From: Tanytarsus gracilentus | Lineage: Eukaryota > Arthropoda > Insecta > Diptera > Chironomidae | Length of the DNA: 64,000 bases | Reading direction: 5' to 3' | NCBI GenBank assembly: GCA_038502055.1 | Contig: JAXRKN010000039.1 | Span: 4,588,001 to 4,652,000 of the forward strand | Shown here: one piece after another, positions 12,313 through 27,300 of the stretch | Layout: the number at the start of each line of letters is the position of its first letter | Position numbering within the stretch: the stretch's first letter is position 1 | The notes under the pieces: model-generated | Told to the model about the DNA's origin: nothing | What the model saw: the letters and a program-made list of their open reading frames with translations, nothing else | Database searches by the model: none | Position numbers and translations under genes: made by a program

Positions 12313-15300
12313 GTGAGAGTGCTAAAGATGTCATCTGCAGATAATCGTCGTCACGCAAGAGAAAAACACAAAGAAATTGCTCCAATTTTTTAGGGGTTGA
12401 AAACTCAAAATATTAAATTAAATTTACTTTTCTATTTTTTTAAAAACAAGTTTAAAGTTTTAAACTTTTTTTGTTCACCACACCCGAAAGAGAACTTTGT
12501 TACAAAAACTTGCACTTCACACTTTGTTCATGTCATGAGCTAACAGGCCATAAAAGAAATGAAAAGCTTTCAATTAAGTAACGAGAGCGGATGGAAAATG
12601 TATAAAAAAAAGTTTTATTTCAAAAATGAAGAAAATTGAGCTTGACAAAAGAAGAAAGAGCAATAAAAAGCGAGCAGTAAATGATGGTCATAAATATTTT
12701 GAAATTCAACGAGCGAAAAGAGAAATAAAAATTCTCTGTGTCTTATGTGACATTCGTTTTTCACAGCCATGGCATAAATCTTTTCCATTTTCACATGACA
12801 TGTCGTTATCTATTTGGATTTTTGTCTCTTTCTTGTAGCTCAAAAGAAGATAATGGAATTTTTTTGTATCATCTTCTGGCCTCTGTTATTTGTGGTCTTG
12901 TTTTCAAACAAAAAGAACTTTTGAAGATAGATAATGAACTTTATCGTAATTGAAGGATTTATTTTATGGGAAAATTGTTACTTTATCACTGTTTTTACGA
13001 GGTGTGAAAAATGTTTCAATGTCAGGAGATGGATTTTTTCACAAGAATATTTAAAATTCTGACAAAAATCTAAAAGTTACAATCCCGCGGAATTTCTAAA
13101 ACGGAAATGCAAAAATTTCGTGGAAATTAAACCATAATAAAGTGCACACAATTTTCTGTTGACTTAGTCCCACTTCCTTTGTTCCTTTCTGGCTTTGAGA
13201 GCGCTTTCGTGCTCGTCGCCTAAGGACCAAAAATAATTATTTTTCTCTCTAGCTTCAGTTAAGCATTAAAAGGAAATTTTCTCGAGTGCTCGGAGAAAAA
13301 GCTTTAAATAAATGAAATAAATTCAATGAAAGTCATTCTTATGGACGCTCTAAATGGTTTTCTCTCACACAATCTGTGGAATTTTTCAATTAAGTCATGA
13401 CTGAATTCTATCACTTCTGATTTAAAAAAGTAAAATTATCATGACTTAATTTATAGACAAACCCTAAGAAAATCCCTTGGAAAGAAACAATTTCTCAGAA
13501 CCTAATTATATCCCACAGGAAGTTAATCTCTATTGAGAGCAACTAATTTATGGCGCGCTGTGGTGAGAGAAGAAGAAAAATTGAAATGACTACGTGTAAG
13601 AATTTTACAATAATAAAAAAATGAACAATTAAAAAGATTTTATTTTTTTTTCGGTGAACTTTTTGTGGGTTAGAAAAAGTTTTAAAAGGTAAAAAAAGAT
13701 TTGAACTCAATTCTTCTCTCTGTGGGTTGAAAGACAAAAAAATTAAACGAAGAAGATTAACTTTTTTCACCTTCAAGTGCTTCAAATAATGAGCTTCATA
13801 AAATATTTCATTCAATTGTTTTTTTTCGAGGCGATGAAAAGAAATTTCTCGAGTTGTCTCGAGTTACACAATTTTTTGCTATTCGCATTTGAAATGATTT
13901 TAGTTAATTAATTTATTTCAAAATCCCTCGGTGAGCATTCACATGTTTTTTTTGTGTCCGTAGAGGGTCAAATTAGGAAATAATTCATGTTGAAAGATTT
14001 TTTCATGATCCGATGATTTTCAACTGTAAAAAATATCTTTTTTCATTGTAATTAAATCAATTTGAGATCATACTTGTGAGATATTACACTCTCGACGTAA
14101 GAATGTATGAAGTTCATTGACTTTCTATAGTGACTTCATTGTGGAATTCGAGTGAAATATTACTGGAAAAAAATCATGCATAAAAATAATGAGATGAATT
14201 TTTATCAAAACGACTTCTCATTCGTCTCAGTTGATTCATGCGAGAGGACAAATTTGATGGACTGAATTTTAATGAGATACGGGGTGAAAAATCTCAATTT
14301 TAAAAAACAACAAAATGCTTTTTAAAAAATTCCTCAACCGAAAACACCTGCACTCAAATTTTTCCTAATCACGCTTGAGGTTCAGTTGTTTAAAATCAAT
14401 AAGTCATTAAAGTCATTTTCACTTTCTTCACATTAAATATTTTCACATTAACCCATTGAATTTCGATCGATAACGATAAAAGCCATGACTTTCACGAATG
14501 ACTCAAGACTCGAGACCTCTCGAACTTTCACCGCCTTGGACTTCACAAAAATAAGTTGTAACAATTCGAGTTTATAGAAATAACGAAGCAAAAAAATCCA
14601 GCATGGTTGAAGATTTCAGTTAACAATGCTTTACAAGTGAGTGAGTGAGAGAGAGAAGTGTAATAATTACTCTCGAATGAATGAAATAAGAAGAAATAAA
14701 ATCCATTAATAAATCACACCTTTATGCCCATCGCAGGTGAGGTACATTCAAAGTATTTTTTCCCTAACAATAAAAATCTCGCTGAAAAGTCAGCGGATAA
14801 CGTTGAAAGGCAAAAAGTACAAAAAAAAGAGTTGTTACATTGTGTGTTGCGCCTTTTTGCGCGATTTCGTGTTCTATCGAAGCGTAATTAATAACAAGTT
14901 CATGTGAAGCAATTATAATCGTAGAGGGAAATATAATTTCCGGATTTAAATTAAACAAAATTTGAAAAATCGGAGGGAAAGAGATCAAAGTGCAGCGATT
15001 CAATTGAAGTGTGTGAGATACCAGACGTAGTAAGTTGTAAAATGCTAGCGCGCTATAGCGTGTAACTTTTTTATTAGAATTTATTAAAATTAATTTTTAT
15101 AAAATAAATATTTCCACAATTTTTATTGAAAAACTCTCAAAATTAGATTTCACTGAATGATTGAAGTCAAATCCACAAACATTAATTTTCTGTCTACGAA
15201 AATTTCGGAAATTACGCTCATTTTCGAGCACTGCACGCTACAACTTTTGTTCTTCAAATGACGAGACATTTAATATTAAAGCTCATAAAAGTGAAGAGGA

Positions 15301-18300
15301 ACCCCAAAACAAGTTCATTAGACTCTTTCTTAATTTTCCCGCAATAAGGCTCTCATCATCAAAAAGACTTCAAACCACAAACTGTATGGTGGTAGTGCTT
15401 TGAAAAATTGCACCGGATGAGCACAATTTGTTTCAGAACTCTCTCTTTCTCGCTCTTCCTTTAGTTTTATTATAATCCAATTATTTTTTTCACTCATGTG
15501 CATCGTGTAGCTTATTTTTCTAGAAATAAAAAGTCTCACTTTAAGAACCGAGAGAGAAATTTCATTGTAATCGCATGATTCACTCAAACGATTTTTATTT
15601 TTTTTTCTGATTTATGCTCTTTTTCTTTAACCGTATTTATATAATCATGAAATTGCATGCGCTCGCTTCAGTCTGTACATCAAATTGAGCTATGAAATGA
15701 TTTTTACCGACAGAGTAAAAAAGGTTAGAGAAGAAGATTTCAAATGAAGCGATTTGAAAATGATCAAAAAAACTTTATTGATTGTACAGATGATGCCACG
15801 CTGACTCGAAAAATTGATTTCACCCACATGTTAAATATAAATTTGAACATCTTTCAATTAATGCAACAAAAAGTTGAATTCCTCTTCGTCAATATTAAAT
15901 AAACAATTTTTCCATCCCTTTCTAATTCTGGCAGCAAAAAGTCATTTCTGCTCATGACCTTGATCTGGAAAAAGCGCTCAACTTTTGGAAATGGTTTTAT
16001 CTCATTCGATTCCCACTCGTCAAAAGTTTTTCCCTCCTCCTCTTTTCTTGGATGCGATTCAAATGTTTTTTTTGCTTCTTCCATCTCGACAAATATCAAA
16101 GATTTATGTTTGAAATTTAGCAGCAAATAAAATGCTTTGAGGAGAAAAAAAGACAACAACTTTCTTATCTTTTAATTCCTTATGTAAACATCGAGTCGGT
16201 TTGTGATGCGTCAAGTATTTCTTGTGTTTGAGCAATCGATGAATGAATATTTTTTTTCAATGAGGGAAAAAATATTCAATAGCATAAAAATAAGAGATTT
16301 ATTTTAACACAAAAACAAATTAATCTCTTTCCTCTAAGTGAGAGTGAAGAAAAGAGCATCGAGAGTCGTAGGCGAGCATAATGACTTTTATATAAGAGAG
16401 AAAAACTTTTGATTACTTCATCTGGAATTTATGATCTATTGTATAAATTACAGATGGAATTGAAAAGATTAATGGTGCAATTCTGTGTTAATTCAGTTAT
16501 GAATTATTAAAATTCCATCAAATATGAAACAATTGTAAATTTATAAACGCAAAAAATTATTAATTAAACAATGTCCTCAAAAATCATTGCCAATTTTCGT
16601 GACATAAAACTCAATAAAATCTGAACAATGAAAAATTTGCTACAGATTGCATTTGCAGAACAATCAGATTATCTTACGGATTAAGTTTTTCTCTCAATGG
16701 CAGCAATTGTTTGAAATCTTTATAGCATAAATCACTCGATTGCAATTGTTGACCTTCACAAGAGCACCCAAGACCAATAAAAAGTTTTTCAAACAGCTTT
16801 TACGAAATGAATGATAAAATTGCTCCGGTCATTTACAAATTGCAGTTTAATTGATTGAATGCTGAAGAATGAAAAAAAGTCATGAGATAATGGCAAACAA
16901 TGCGAATGAAAAGAAATGAATAAAAAATCTTTCTCACAATGATATTTTTCTTTCCGTTTGATTAATGCGAAAACAATTTTTACTTAGCTAGATTTTTTTG
17001 TGTCTGCATGCGAGATAAATATGGTAAAAAAAGTTGGCATTTGAACATGAAAGCACAGTGGAAACAACAGTTATAAACAGCAGCTGATTGCTAATCTACA
17101 TTCCACTTGTCAATATGTGTTGACAATAAATTTCATCAAAATCACCTCCAATCACTGCTGGTATCGAATTTCTCACCTTGCCTTCAAATCTTTCAGTCGC
17201 TTGAAATTTTTTTAAACAAAACTTTTTCAAGGTTCTTGTTAAAATTGTCGCTGCTACTTGAATTATGAATAAATCATTTTAAACTTTTTTTATTCTTCTT
17301 CAACTTTCTTCGCAAAAATAAAAGTTTCGAAAGTCATTAGCATTATGCTGAGCACTCTTCTCTTTTCATCATTTTCGCATTTATTTTGCTCTTTTTGTGC
17401 ATGCTCTCTCGTAGGTCATAACGCATGTACTTTGTATTTTCTCGTCTCTTCATTCACTCACTTAAGCATCGTGCATTTTTACAAGTTATTTCGTACACTT
17501 TCCACGATGTGAGATTTTTATTCTGTGGTTAAATTATCATACATTATTAATGCCGGCTTGTGTATATTGTTATTTTTGGCAAATTACAACGGAACATTCA
17601 ATTAATTTTACCGCAACAATGTTGAAATAGTCGTATATGGAATAGTGAGCCTATCAAGAAGACTTTTATTTGATGCAAATGGTGCAATATCGAGATTTGA
17701 GAGCAAGATTATTTCACTCTATAAAAAATTTCAAATTTGTAGCCAATTTAAATTTTCCATATTCAGCTGAAAACATTAAGCATCCGATGATGGCGTTCGT
17801 GCACGATCATAAATTTTAATGTAATTTTGATTCTTGCGTTAAACTGCAATTATTCTCATTTTTTTATATTGAGGACAGTCAAAATCTTCAACGCATGCTC
17901 GCTAATTAACTTCAGCATAAAGAAATACTTGGAAATGTTTACTCGAATGGATTGATGATGTGCTAATTAATTCATATCATAAATTAATACAGAAATTAAG
18001 CGATCAACTGTTATCTTTTGCAACAGCATCGAATGAGAGAAGCAAAAAATTTCTGCTCTCTCACCACTTAATTAATTTCAATTATAAGTTCGGAAGGAAG
18101 ATATTTGTTGAGGGTTGTATAGAAAGAATGAAAACACTTGCAGCATATATGAAGTTTTACCTGAGGAGCATATCGTTTTGCCGCATAGCAGCTTTTTCTC
18201 GCTCTCGCCTCCACGCACTGTAATTATCTTCGTTATGTAAGCTCGAACGTGAAACGATTTCAAGATTAAATTAAAGTTTACTTTTTTTTTGCGCTTCAGA

Positions 18301-21300
18301 CCGTTCCGAAAGGTTGCCTTTTAGCAACCATCAAACCGAGAGATAGTTGCTTTATGCTCAACTGACCCAAACTTATAGCATGAATTGCAAGGGGTGGAAA
18401 ACTAATTTTTAAAAATATTTCAAGGAGATTTTTAAAAAAATTTGATACTGCGATTGATGTAGAAAATTTAAAATTTTGATATTGCCAGTGTCCCACCCCT
18501 TTTCTTGCTAAATAAGTAAATAGATAAATTTTTATATATAGACCAAGAAGAAGTTTATTTTAAATCATCGCATTAGCCTGAATGTATCTCTTCCAAGCTT
18601 ATACACATAAATATTTCAATGGATGGAAAGCTTATCAAATGCGCATAAATTTGTCGGCTGGATTGCGATGAATTGAAAAAAGGTCTCGAAGAGTGTACAC
18701 TATTGTTTATTTTGTTATAGTTTCATTCAACTTGATTCATGCCTACGATTTTTTTTCGTATTCACAAAAAAAAGTTGAAATGAGACACGACAACAACCGA
18801 AAGTCTGGAAAAATGTCGGTTGAATAAACACTTCAAAAAAACTTTTTCCTTTTCATAAATGAAAGTGTAAGGAAATACATAAAAGTGAGGGGTGAGGAAG
18901 TTGGATATAAATCAAAAAAAATTTGATTGATTTATTTAAAAATTGTTTTTTTTGGTTCACTTTAACGAATTAAAAATAATTTTTAATGGCAATCCCACCC
19001 TCAGCATTATAAAAATATATTAAAAATGAAAGGACAGAAATGAGCGCCTTGACATGAGAGAAGTGAAAAGAACTGTAATGGGAAAACTTGTGTAAATTTA
19101 CAGATAAGGCGAGATGATTGTGCCACCACTTGAGATTGAACTAAAAAACATGTAAAGGGCGAAGAAGAAAAAGTCCTTTCATCATCATTATCGTGATGAT
19201 TTCATCGCAATAACAAACATAAAATTTGATGATTTTTAAGAGAGTGGAGTTGAGGGAAGATGAATGAGCGAGATTCGCCTAGGGCTTGAAGTGAAATGAT
19301 TTTGCAGCCGATGATATTTTGCGTTTTTATGATTATTTTCTTTTGATTGCTTGCGAAAAAATATTTTCCTCAATTGATCGCTCTATAATGACTGTTAATA
19401 CCATCATACTCTCTTTATCAGACTCTTAATTCGCATTTTGTTATATTTTTTTGCTCTTCTTATTCCGCCTTGTAATTATGCTGTTGTTGTTTTTGTATGT
19501 TTATGCAATAAATTCGCATTCGCTCGGCTGGTTGATGATTATTTGCAATCGATGCACATGTTTAAGGTCTTCAGTTGAATATTTTAACTTTTTTATAATT
19601 TTTAAATTTTCTTCGTGTGTTTGAAAAATTTTTAAAATGTTAAAAATTTAAAAATTTACGACACCACATTTGCTCTTTTTTTCTTCAAATAATTTTTCCA
19701 CGCTCCCTTTACCAAGCGTGCAAAGAAAATGCGAGAGAATAAAAAATAATTCATAGCAAATTTATAACTCTTAAGAGCAAATTCTACATTTTGACTATAA
19801 ATCTATAATTCATGATGAGCACTCTCGTGTGTGCATGCTATAAGATATTAAAAGTCATGTAAGATGCAATGTTTTAAACAAAATGCATTATAATAGAAAA
19901 TGATTCGTTATTTACTCAAAAGTTAAGCGAAGATTCCCTTTAGAATCATAAAAGCTGATTGTTAAATCATGATGCTACCGTATTGAAGGAATTTTGCTGA
20001 AATTTCAGTGTAATTTGTACACGCTCGGTGGTCTCGATGTCTTATTTTTGCGCTCTCCTTTATTTTCTGTTTATCATCATCATCGACTACACAAAAAACT
20101 GCTATCTCAATCAGTGGTGAAAGCTCACTGAACTCCCTGCTTTCGTTGTGTAGCGAAAAAATGATGAATCACCTCTTTTTGTTCATACAGCAAGTCCCTT
20201 TTCAACCCCCTAAATATGTATGTGGGTTATGTGTGTATTACTATCCAGTATCCACTCTAATTTATTGATTCACCATTATTACCATAAAAGGTAGACGTTA
20301 CGTCGATAGAAAATATGTTACTCGTTCAATTATACGCAGGCTAGCGAAAATATTTTCGATGTCTATTTTTTCTCGCTCGGTCAAAGATCCTTGTGGGGAA
20401 AATTGTACACAAATTTTATTTTTATGCCACTAATTATTTTTTCACCTCTCAATTTTTTAAAAATTAAAAAAATAAATTGTCAAAACTCTCCTCAAGGGAC
20501 ACTCGACATTGCCGTCCTAATAAACTACTTCCCGTATTTATTTTCGACAGATTTTTTTACGAGCTCTCAATGTGTATGATTTATTTATGCCAATAAATCA
20601 ATCACAATATTAATTCATCTGTCGCAGTTGTAATCGAGAGGCGAAATCTCGACGTCGAAAAAAAAAAGTCTTTTGACTCTCGGTAGCAGTAGGTTGCGCT
20701 CTCACTCTTAAAGTTAAGCAAAGCATTAACAATAAACCGAATGAAGAAGAAGAAGGAAGGCGAAAATCGATTTTTCATTTCTATTTTTTTGCAAGCCAGA
20801 GTTTTTGGAGTGAATGTGAAATATGCTAAAGTAAATATGTAATGAAATGGCGGGTAATTGAGGCTGAAAATGTTTAATGGAGCTTTTCCTGCAAAATTCC
20901 CATCTTTTTTATGCAAGTGCCATAACTGGAGTGGGCAAAAATGTAAACAAGCTTTTTGCATAATTGCTATTGCAGGAAATTTTTTGTATTAACGTTTACA
21001 TGATTTTTTTTGAGGGAGTTCGGATGACTAATGATGGAGATTTTTCATGCTTGAGGTGCTTAAAGTGATTGCATGTGGGATTGAAATTTAATCTGAAATT
21101 TAAATATCATGACCGAAGGGAGACGAAAAGTTCTCTCGAGTGGGATGAAGAAAATTTAAAAGATTTTTTTGAGAAATTTAAAGAAAAAAATTTAATTTTA
21201 AAATTTAAATATTTTAAATCCCTGAGTTTATGTAATCTATGACTGTCATCTCCTCTTACACAAAAAAAATTGCTCATGACACTTTAATAGCAACAATGGT

Positions 21301-24300
21301 TAGCATCTAGAAGGACAAAAAAATATAAATAAAAAAATTCCAACTGCAGTTAACTGTGAAGTCGCAAATGAATAATTTTACAGCAAATAAAACTCGCATG
21401 AGAGAATGCAGAGTACTTGATGAACTTTTTTTATGCTCAGGAAGTTGTAAATACACATGTACGTATGCTATGCCGAATTTTAATTGCAACTTACGTAAAA
21501 TTTAACAAAAAGCTCTTTTGCTGAAGTTGTTTTGCATACGTTTCCTCTCTCGTCTGGACTGTTGAGCATTTTTTATATTCCATTAACCAAAAGTGTACTT
21601 TAAATCACATTTTTATGATTTCCTATGATGCAATCGCATTTGCTAGCATGCTCTTTAAATCCACTTGTAAAGTGCTTCTACTTCTGGTCGATGTAGCTCA
21701 AAAATGAAACTATTGCAATTTTTACATTTTTCCATTTCGAGATGGCATTTCGAGATTGAGCGACCCGACGATAAAAAGCGATGAGCGATGACAAGTAGAT
21801 TTTTTTAACACAGGAGTGGCAAGCACTTTTTTGAGTGACTTTTATCTCATTCCAGCTAAATCAATATTGATTATTATTCCTTTAAATTCGAATTGAGTTT
21901 CGCCAAAAAAAAAAAGAATTTCCGTGCATATTTTTCCAATATTAATCTCAAGCTCAATTTTTCATTGCAATGAAGTTACACAAAATGCAATTTTTCAATG
22001 TTTGTTCTTAATTCCATAAAGTATGAGTTTTTCGAAATTGAAACGTTGACGAGCGGAGCTTATGGAGGAGAGGAAAGCCAAATGTGACAAGATTAAAAAT
22101 TCCAGCAATTCTGTTACCGGGTTTGAAGGGAAAATTCATTCAATGTTGTAAACTGAGTTGGTCTCGAAAATTGACAAAAATTTAATATTTTTTGAAATTA
22201 AAAAAATAATTTTTAAAATTTCTTTGACGCCCTTTTTTAAAAGTCCCTTCAATGACTCATAAAACAAAGACTTTTTACCACCACAAAAAGTTATTTCCTT
22301 TCTTCTTCTTAAACTTTTTTTACATTTCGAAATGAGATAGCGACGAATCTCAGAGATGGAATTATGAATATGAATTATTATAAAATGCAATGTAATGTAA
22401 ATTCTTGTTTTATTCAAATTGCATCAACCTCAACAATAATGGTAATAATAAAAAAGTTTTCTGAAGCAATTGAAATGAATGTCAACTACAATATAAATCG
22501 CGAGTAATTGAAATTTTTATTATTTATGTTCGTTTTTTTAAACGATTTTTATTACAATCTTTTCTTGTCTTTATAGGCTACAGCAGCAACAGAAACTGCA
22601 GCAACTTCAGAGTCATCAATCACCTTCAGATTACGTCTCGATGGGTAAAAAGGCCGAAAAGCAGAAGTCCGATATCAACTATGTGGACGTTGACGGTGTC
22701 ATTGATAATGAAAATGATTATAGCACACCGGGCGATGATGAGTCGGATGAGGAGGAATCTACGAACCAAGTGTGGTCGAATGAAATTCCAATATACATTA
22801 AGGGAGAACAGCGATGGATATCTGGCATAACCGATGAGACCACGTGCTTTGACTTAATTGAAGCATTATTGATTGATGAAGGTATTGTGAAAGCGCCAAA
22901 TGATGCAAACAACAATGGTGTGAACCTTTATCCGACCAAAGTGAATGAATATGTGATTATTGAGCGGTGGAGACGCATGGAGCAGACACTCGACGGCCGA
23001 ACAAAAATTCTCAAGATTTGGACCGCATGGGGCGCTGAACAATCTGAGGTATGCGAGCATTATCTTCAACATTTAATCAATTTTGTATGTTGCCTTTGTG
23101 CGTGTAATTGAAATAGTTTCAAATTGGGTGTAATTTAAGCGATTAGTCATAACTTTGAGCTGTGTGGCTTGTTTCGAAAATTATTTATTTTTTAGGTGCG
23201 TTTGCAAATTATCGTAGAAATAATTTCATGCCATCAGATTTAAAAAATGGGAGCAATTCGGTTTCAATCTTGATATTAAAGTTTGTAAAATTATAAAATT
23301 GCAAAACTTTTAAATGTCCGCACTTTAATTTTAATTTTTAATGAGCTCCAATTAAAACTAAAGAGCAGAATTATTACTAGGAAATGATGCTAATAGAACT
23401 ATTCAATAAATTTAAATTTTTATGACGAGATTTAAGCTTAAAGTCAAATTCAATTACTTTTTAAAGCTACGCGAATAGTTTTTTGCATGACGATGATTTT
23501 TTTTATTGAGACATAAAATTTTATTTTAAAATATAGAATTAGTTTTTTAATAAAATATTTTGTTACATTAAAAGATTATCAATGTAATCCTAGGCCATTC
23601 AAAAACTCAGCCATATCATGATCATCACTGACCATATTGTGGTCATAACACCTAGCGATTACATAAAAATCCTTTTTAATCTCCAATAGTCATTAAGAGT
23701 GACGTTTACAACTCATTACATTAATGGCGCATTGTGTTCGAGCCGACTTACAGTCTTCCGTAACGTCACATCTAAAGTCGCAATTAAACTTCTCAAAACT
23801 TGGCTGCATTCCTGCAATAATCTCGAGTTATAATTTTACGGTGAATTTCTTTATGGCAAGCAGCTCGTCAGTTATTTATTTATGAGTCATGGACTATGAG
23901 CTATTCACGATATTTCTCTTTTTATCCCAACCACAGCCACACATTTTATTGGCGCACCTTATGCTATGATAGAAAGAAGGGAAAAGAATCCAGTTTTAAA
24001 TTGGAATTTTTAAAAAACATGAAATTTTTTGAGTTTACCAAACCTTGCACTTTTACATCATTTAAGCTGAGTGAGAGAGAGATAGCACATTAGCATATTA
24101 CTTAGATATAGATGCCTCTAAAACTTTTCTATGTGCCGCGCTAACATTCCGTCTGATTGGCTTTTGAATAATGTTCTGTGCATGCCTCACATCAAATTGA
24201 TTACATAAATGTTTATGATGTAACAGGCAGCAAATGTGAGGCAAATTTAACCGCAAGGTGCTGTAAAGTTGCTCAAATCTTCCATTACCTCAACATATTT

Positions 24301-27300
24301 TGAAGAACTTATGAAAAGCTGTTTTAACTTTTTCCCGTGAAAGAATTTTTTTTATTAAAAACTTTGCATTTCTTGATTGACATATCGCTAAAGTAATCTC
24401 GAGAAGAAATATTTTCTCTTGCTCTGTGTGTAAAGTAAAATATTTTTTTTTTGGTGAAGAATAATCAATCTTTTAATGCCTTCTTGATTATATATAGACA
24501 TTCTTGTGGCTTTTAAGTTATTTATAGGAAAGCTAATTTAATACCATTAGGTGTATATTTAAGTAACGTAATTTGATAGCGTTCGAATGATTTATTGAGA
24601 AAAAAATATTTTTCTATGTGTGGAGGAGGAGAAATTTTAACAGCTTTCTTTTTGTCATGATACTTTATGGTTTTATTAGAAATATTCGATTTTTAAAAAT
24701 ATGTAAGTGACACGTATAAAAAAATCAGAGGTTAAAGTCGATCAATTTAAAAATTATCGAGTTGATTGATCACTAAGAAGTACGCTAAAATTACCAGGAA
24801 GATTTGATTTTAATTTTCATAATCTGTAAAATTTTAAAATCTACAAATTATATTTCGTGGCTAATTTGTTAATTTTCGATCAAATTTAACACCTAAAAAA
24901 ATAATTTTCAATTTTAAACTCAAACAAATTTTTGCCAACTTTTACTTCCACAATCATTAAAAAACCTTGTAAAATTATCATCAAATTTATGTCAATTATC
25001 AACCGCCTAATTACCCTTAAACGCTTCGAAATAAATTAGCGAAGTAAAAATATTAAATTAACCGTGAAAGAAATATTTTCTTTAAATTTCTCCACAAGCC
25101 CACCTCCATTAAGTCTATAACGGAAAAATATGGTCAATTATAGGAATTGATATTAAAAACTATAAAGTTTAATGCTTTGCTTGCTTCTCGATTATAAACT
25201 CAAGACAGAAAATCTCTTCGGTTTGTTTCCCATAACAATGACCGTAAACATCATCATCTTTTGTTTTACTCTCAACAAAGCAAATTTGCAGTGTTCAAAA
25301 GAGAGTGAAATGATTGAAAATGGTGGGGTCGATGTGAGAGTTTTGTTGCTTATAAACTGTAATTTCTTTCCGCACGAGCCCTCATCATCACAGTTATGAC
25401 AAACCCATTGTGAATGCAAATTCGTTCAGCTCAAGCGCACCCATTGCTATTACTCTCTCGCACATAATGCATCACACTTTTTTCAATTTTCAAGCGATTT
25501 GTCTTTTGATGTGAAAATTTATAATTAATTTAATTTTTTAAATAATGCGCACTTCCAGGTTAAGTTCACGCTGAAACGTCGTTCCGATTCTCATCATTCA
25601 TCAACTGCAGCGAACCAAAGTCTTGCCTTCATTGTGGGCGATCGCGATAGTGGTCGTGGCAGTCCGACGGGGAGCATCAACAGCGCAATTGTCCGTCGAC
25701 GAAGACATCGAGCATCGCGCACCACAATGGCATGGATCACTCATGGACAGACAATACACCCGAAATCCAACATGACCAACATCGAGCGACTAATGAAGTT
25801 GATTCTGAATCAAGGCGAAATAATTCAACAGCAATTGGCCAAATTGAGGTTAGTGTTGATCACTTCCAATTAATTTAATGCTATTAGCTCGCATTTCACC
25901 CGAAATTGGAGTTGAATGCGCGCCAATTTGCTAAAATTGTTGTGAAGGCGTGGGTTCAAAAATTTAAAACTATTTATCTCGATTTTCAACAGGGATCGCG
26001 AATTGGAAATATCGAATATGGAAGAAGCTCGACACAAACTACGCGAAAAAGAGCACGGAAAGAATTACGTGCTCGAAACTTATCTGAAGGGTCTCTCGAA
26101 TTCATCAACTGATGACAAGCAAGAGCTCGCAGCCGGCAACAGTGATTCGGGTGTTCATACGGAAGAGACGGCAGCATCACCTGAAGCGCAACATGAGGAC
26201 GAGATTAGTGACACCTTAATCCCGATCAATGAACCAAAACCGTCCGTTGTCACATCGAAAAAGAGTCGTGAAAGACGTTCGAAGCGTGAGCATGAACTGC
26301 TGATGGAACATCAATCGACGAAAGAGTATGCGATGAAAAATGCGATGAAGAAATTTGACGAGGCTGCTGCGGCGGCTGTCGATGAGGAACAGATAACTGA
26401 AAACGAAAATGACGATGATGGGAAGCCAATCAATAAAGAAGTAGCAGCGCAAATTGACATTCTAGAGAGATTAATTGTATTGAACAAGCACTTACAGCGC
26501 GAGGAGGAGTTGTGCGTTCGATTGAGTGCAAAAATTAAACGCTACGAAGCAGATGCCTCGGGATTGAGTGAGTCGCAAGTGAAAGAGTCATTAAAGCGTG
26601 TAAATGAGCAGTTGGACGCTAAAAATTATGAAATTAGCGAGATGGAGACCGAAATCAAGACTTCGGACGAGACGTTAAGTGAGAAGACGGACCTGTTGAA
26701 GAAATTGTATGACGATCTGGAGGAGGCAGAAGTGGAACATAGAAAGCTCGAAACGACTAATTTGGAGAGTTCATCGATTCCCCAGCCTATGCCGGCGATA
26801 AAATGTGAACAGGTGTTGACGACGCGCAACGAAGATCTCGGCATGAGTCGAGAATATTTAGCGGAAAATATTTATAACATCAGTAAAATGATTTTGAAGA
26901 GCAGCGGGCCGAGCATGAACATTAACAACATTAATTCAGTAGCCGAGAGCTCGCCGGCGCATCCAATGTCAATGTTAACTCCGGCAAATCAGCGAATTAT
27001 TCAAGCGCAAATTCATTCAATTCCGCCAACTTCCTCCGATCAATATCGAATCGCTGCTCAATACCAGAAGCACAACAGCGATCCAATCAACGCATCAATG
27101 AACTATTTAGCAACAATCAACCAAAGAATACAGAAAAATAATCCGATCGAAACCGATATCAATATTGCAAAAAATCCATTGACTCAAGCTACCCAACAAT
27201 ATAAATTAGCTCCAAAGAAATTAATGATCAATGCTCAAACGATGAGCAATGTTAGTGGTGGTGGTGGTAGCACTAAAAATGCTTTCGTCGAGAGCAGAAG

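Larger units (their letters stand above)
12313..22576 (+). other. First coding intron of the meru-type gene (10.3 kb)
   Basis: The interval begins GTGAGAG and ends TCTTTATAG. No convincing exon was found in it on either strand. Its visible content is AT-rich sequence, a canonical TATA/initiator pair near 15638-15673, and small hairpins near 18309-18326 and 18389-18510. Undetected small alternative exons are possible. Confidence 0.6.

Noticed and set aside
20602..20961. 119-codon ORF on the minus strand inside meru intron 1
   Set aside because: Contains a poly-Phe run and no recognisable motif; probably a chance opening.
25172..25419. Overlapping 75-codon ORFs on both strands in meru intron 2
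   Set aside because: Both-strand openness over the same interval and lack of motifs argue for chance.
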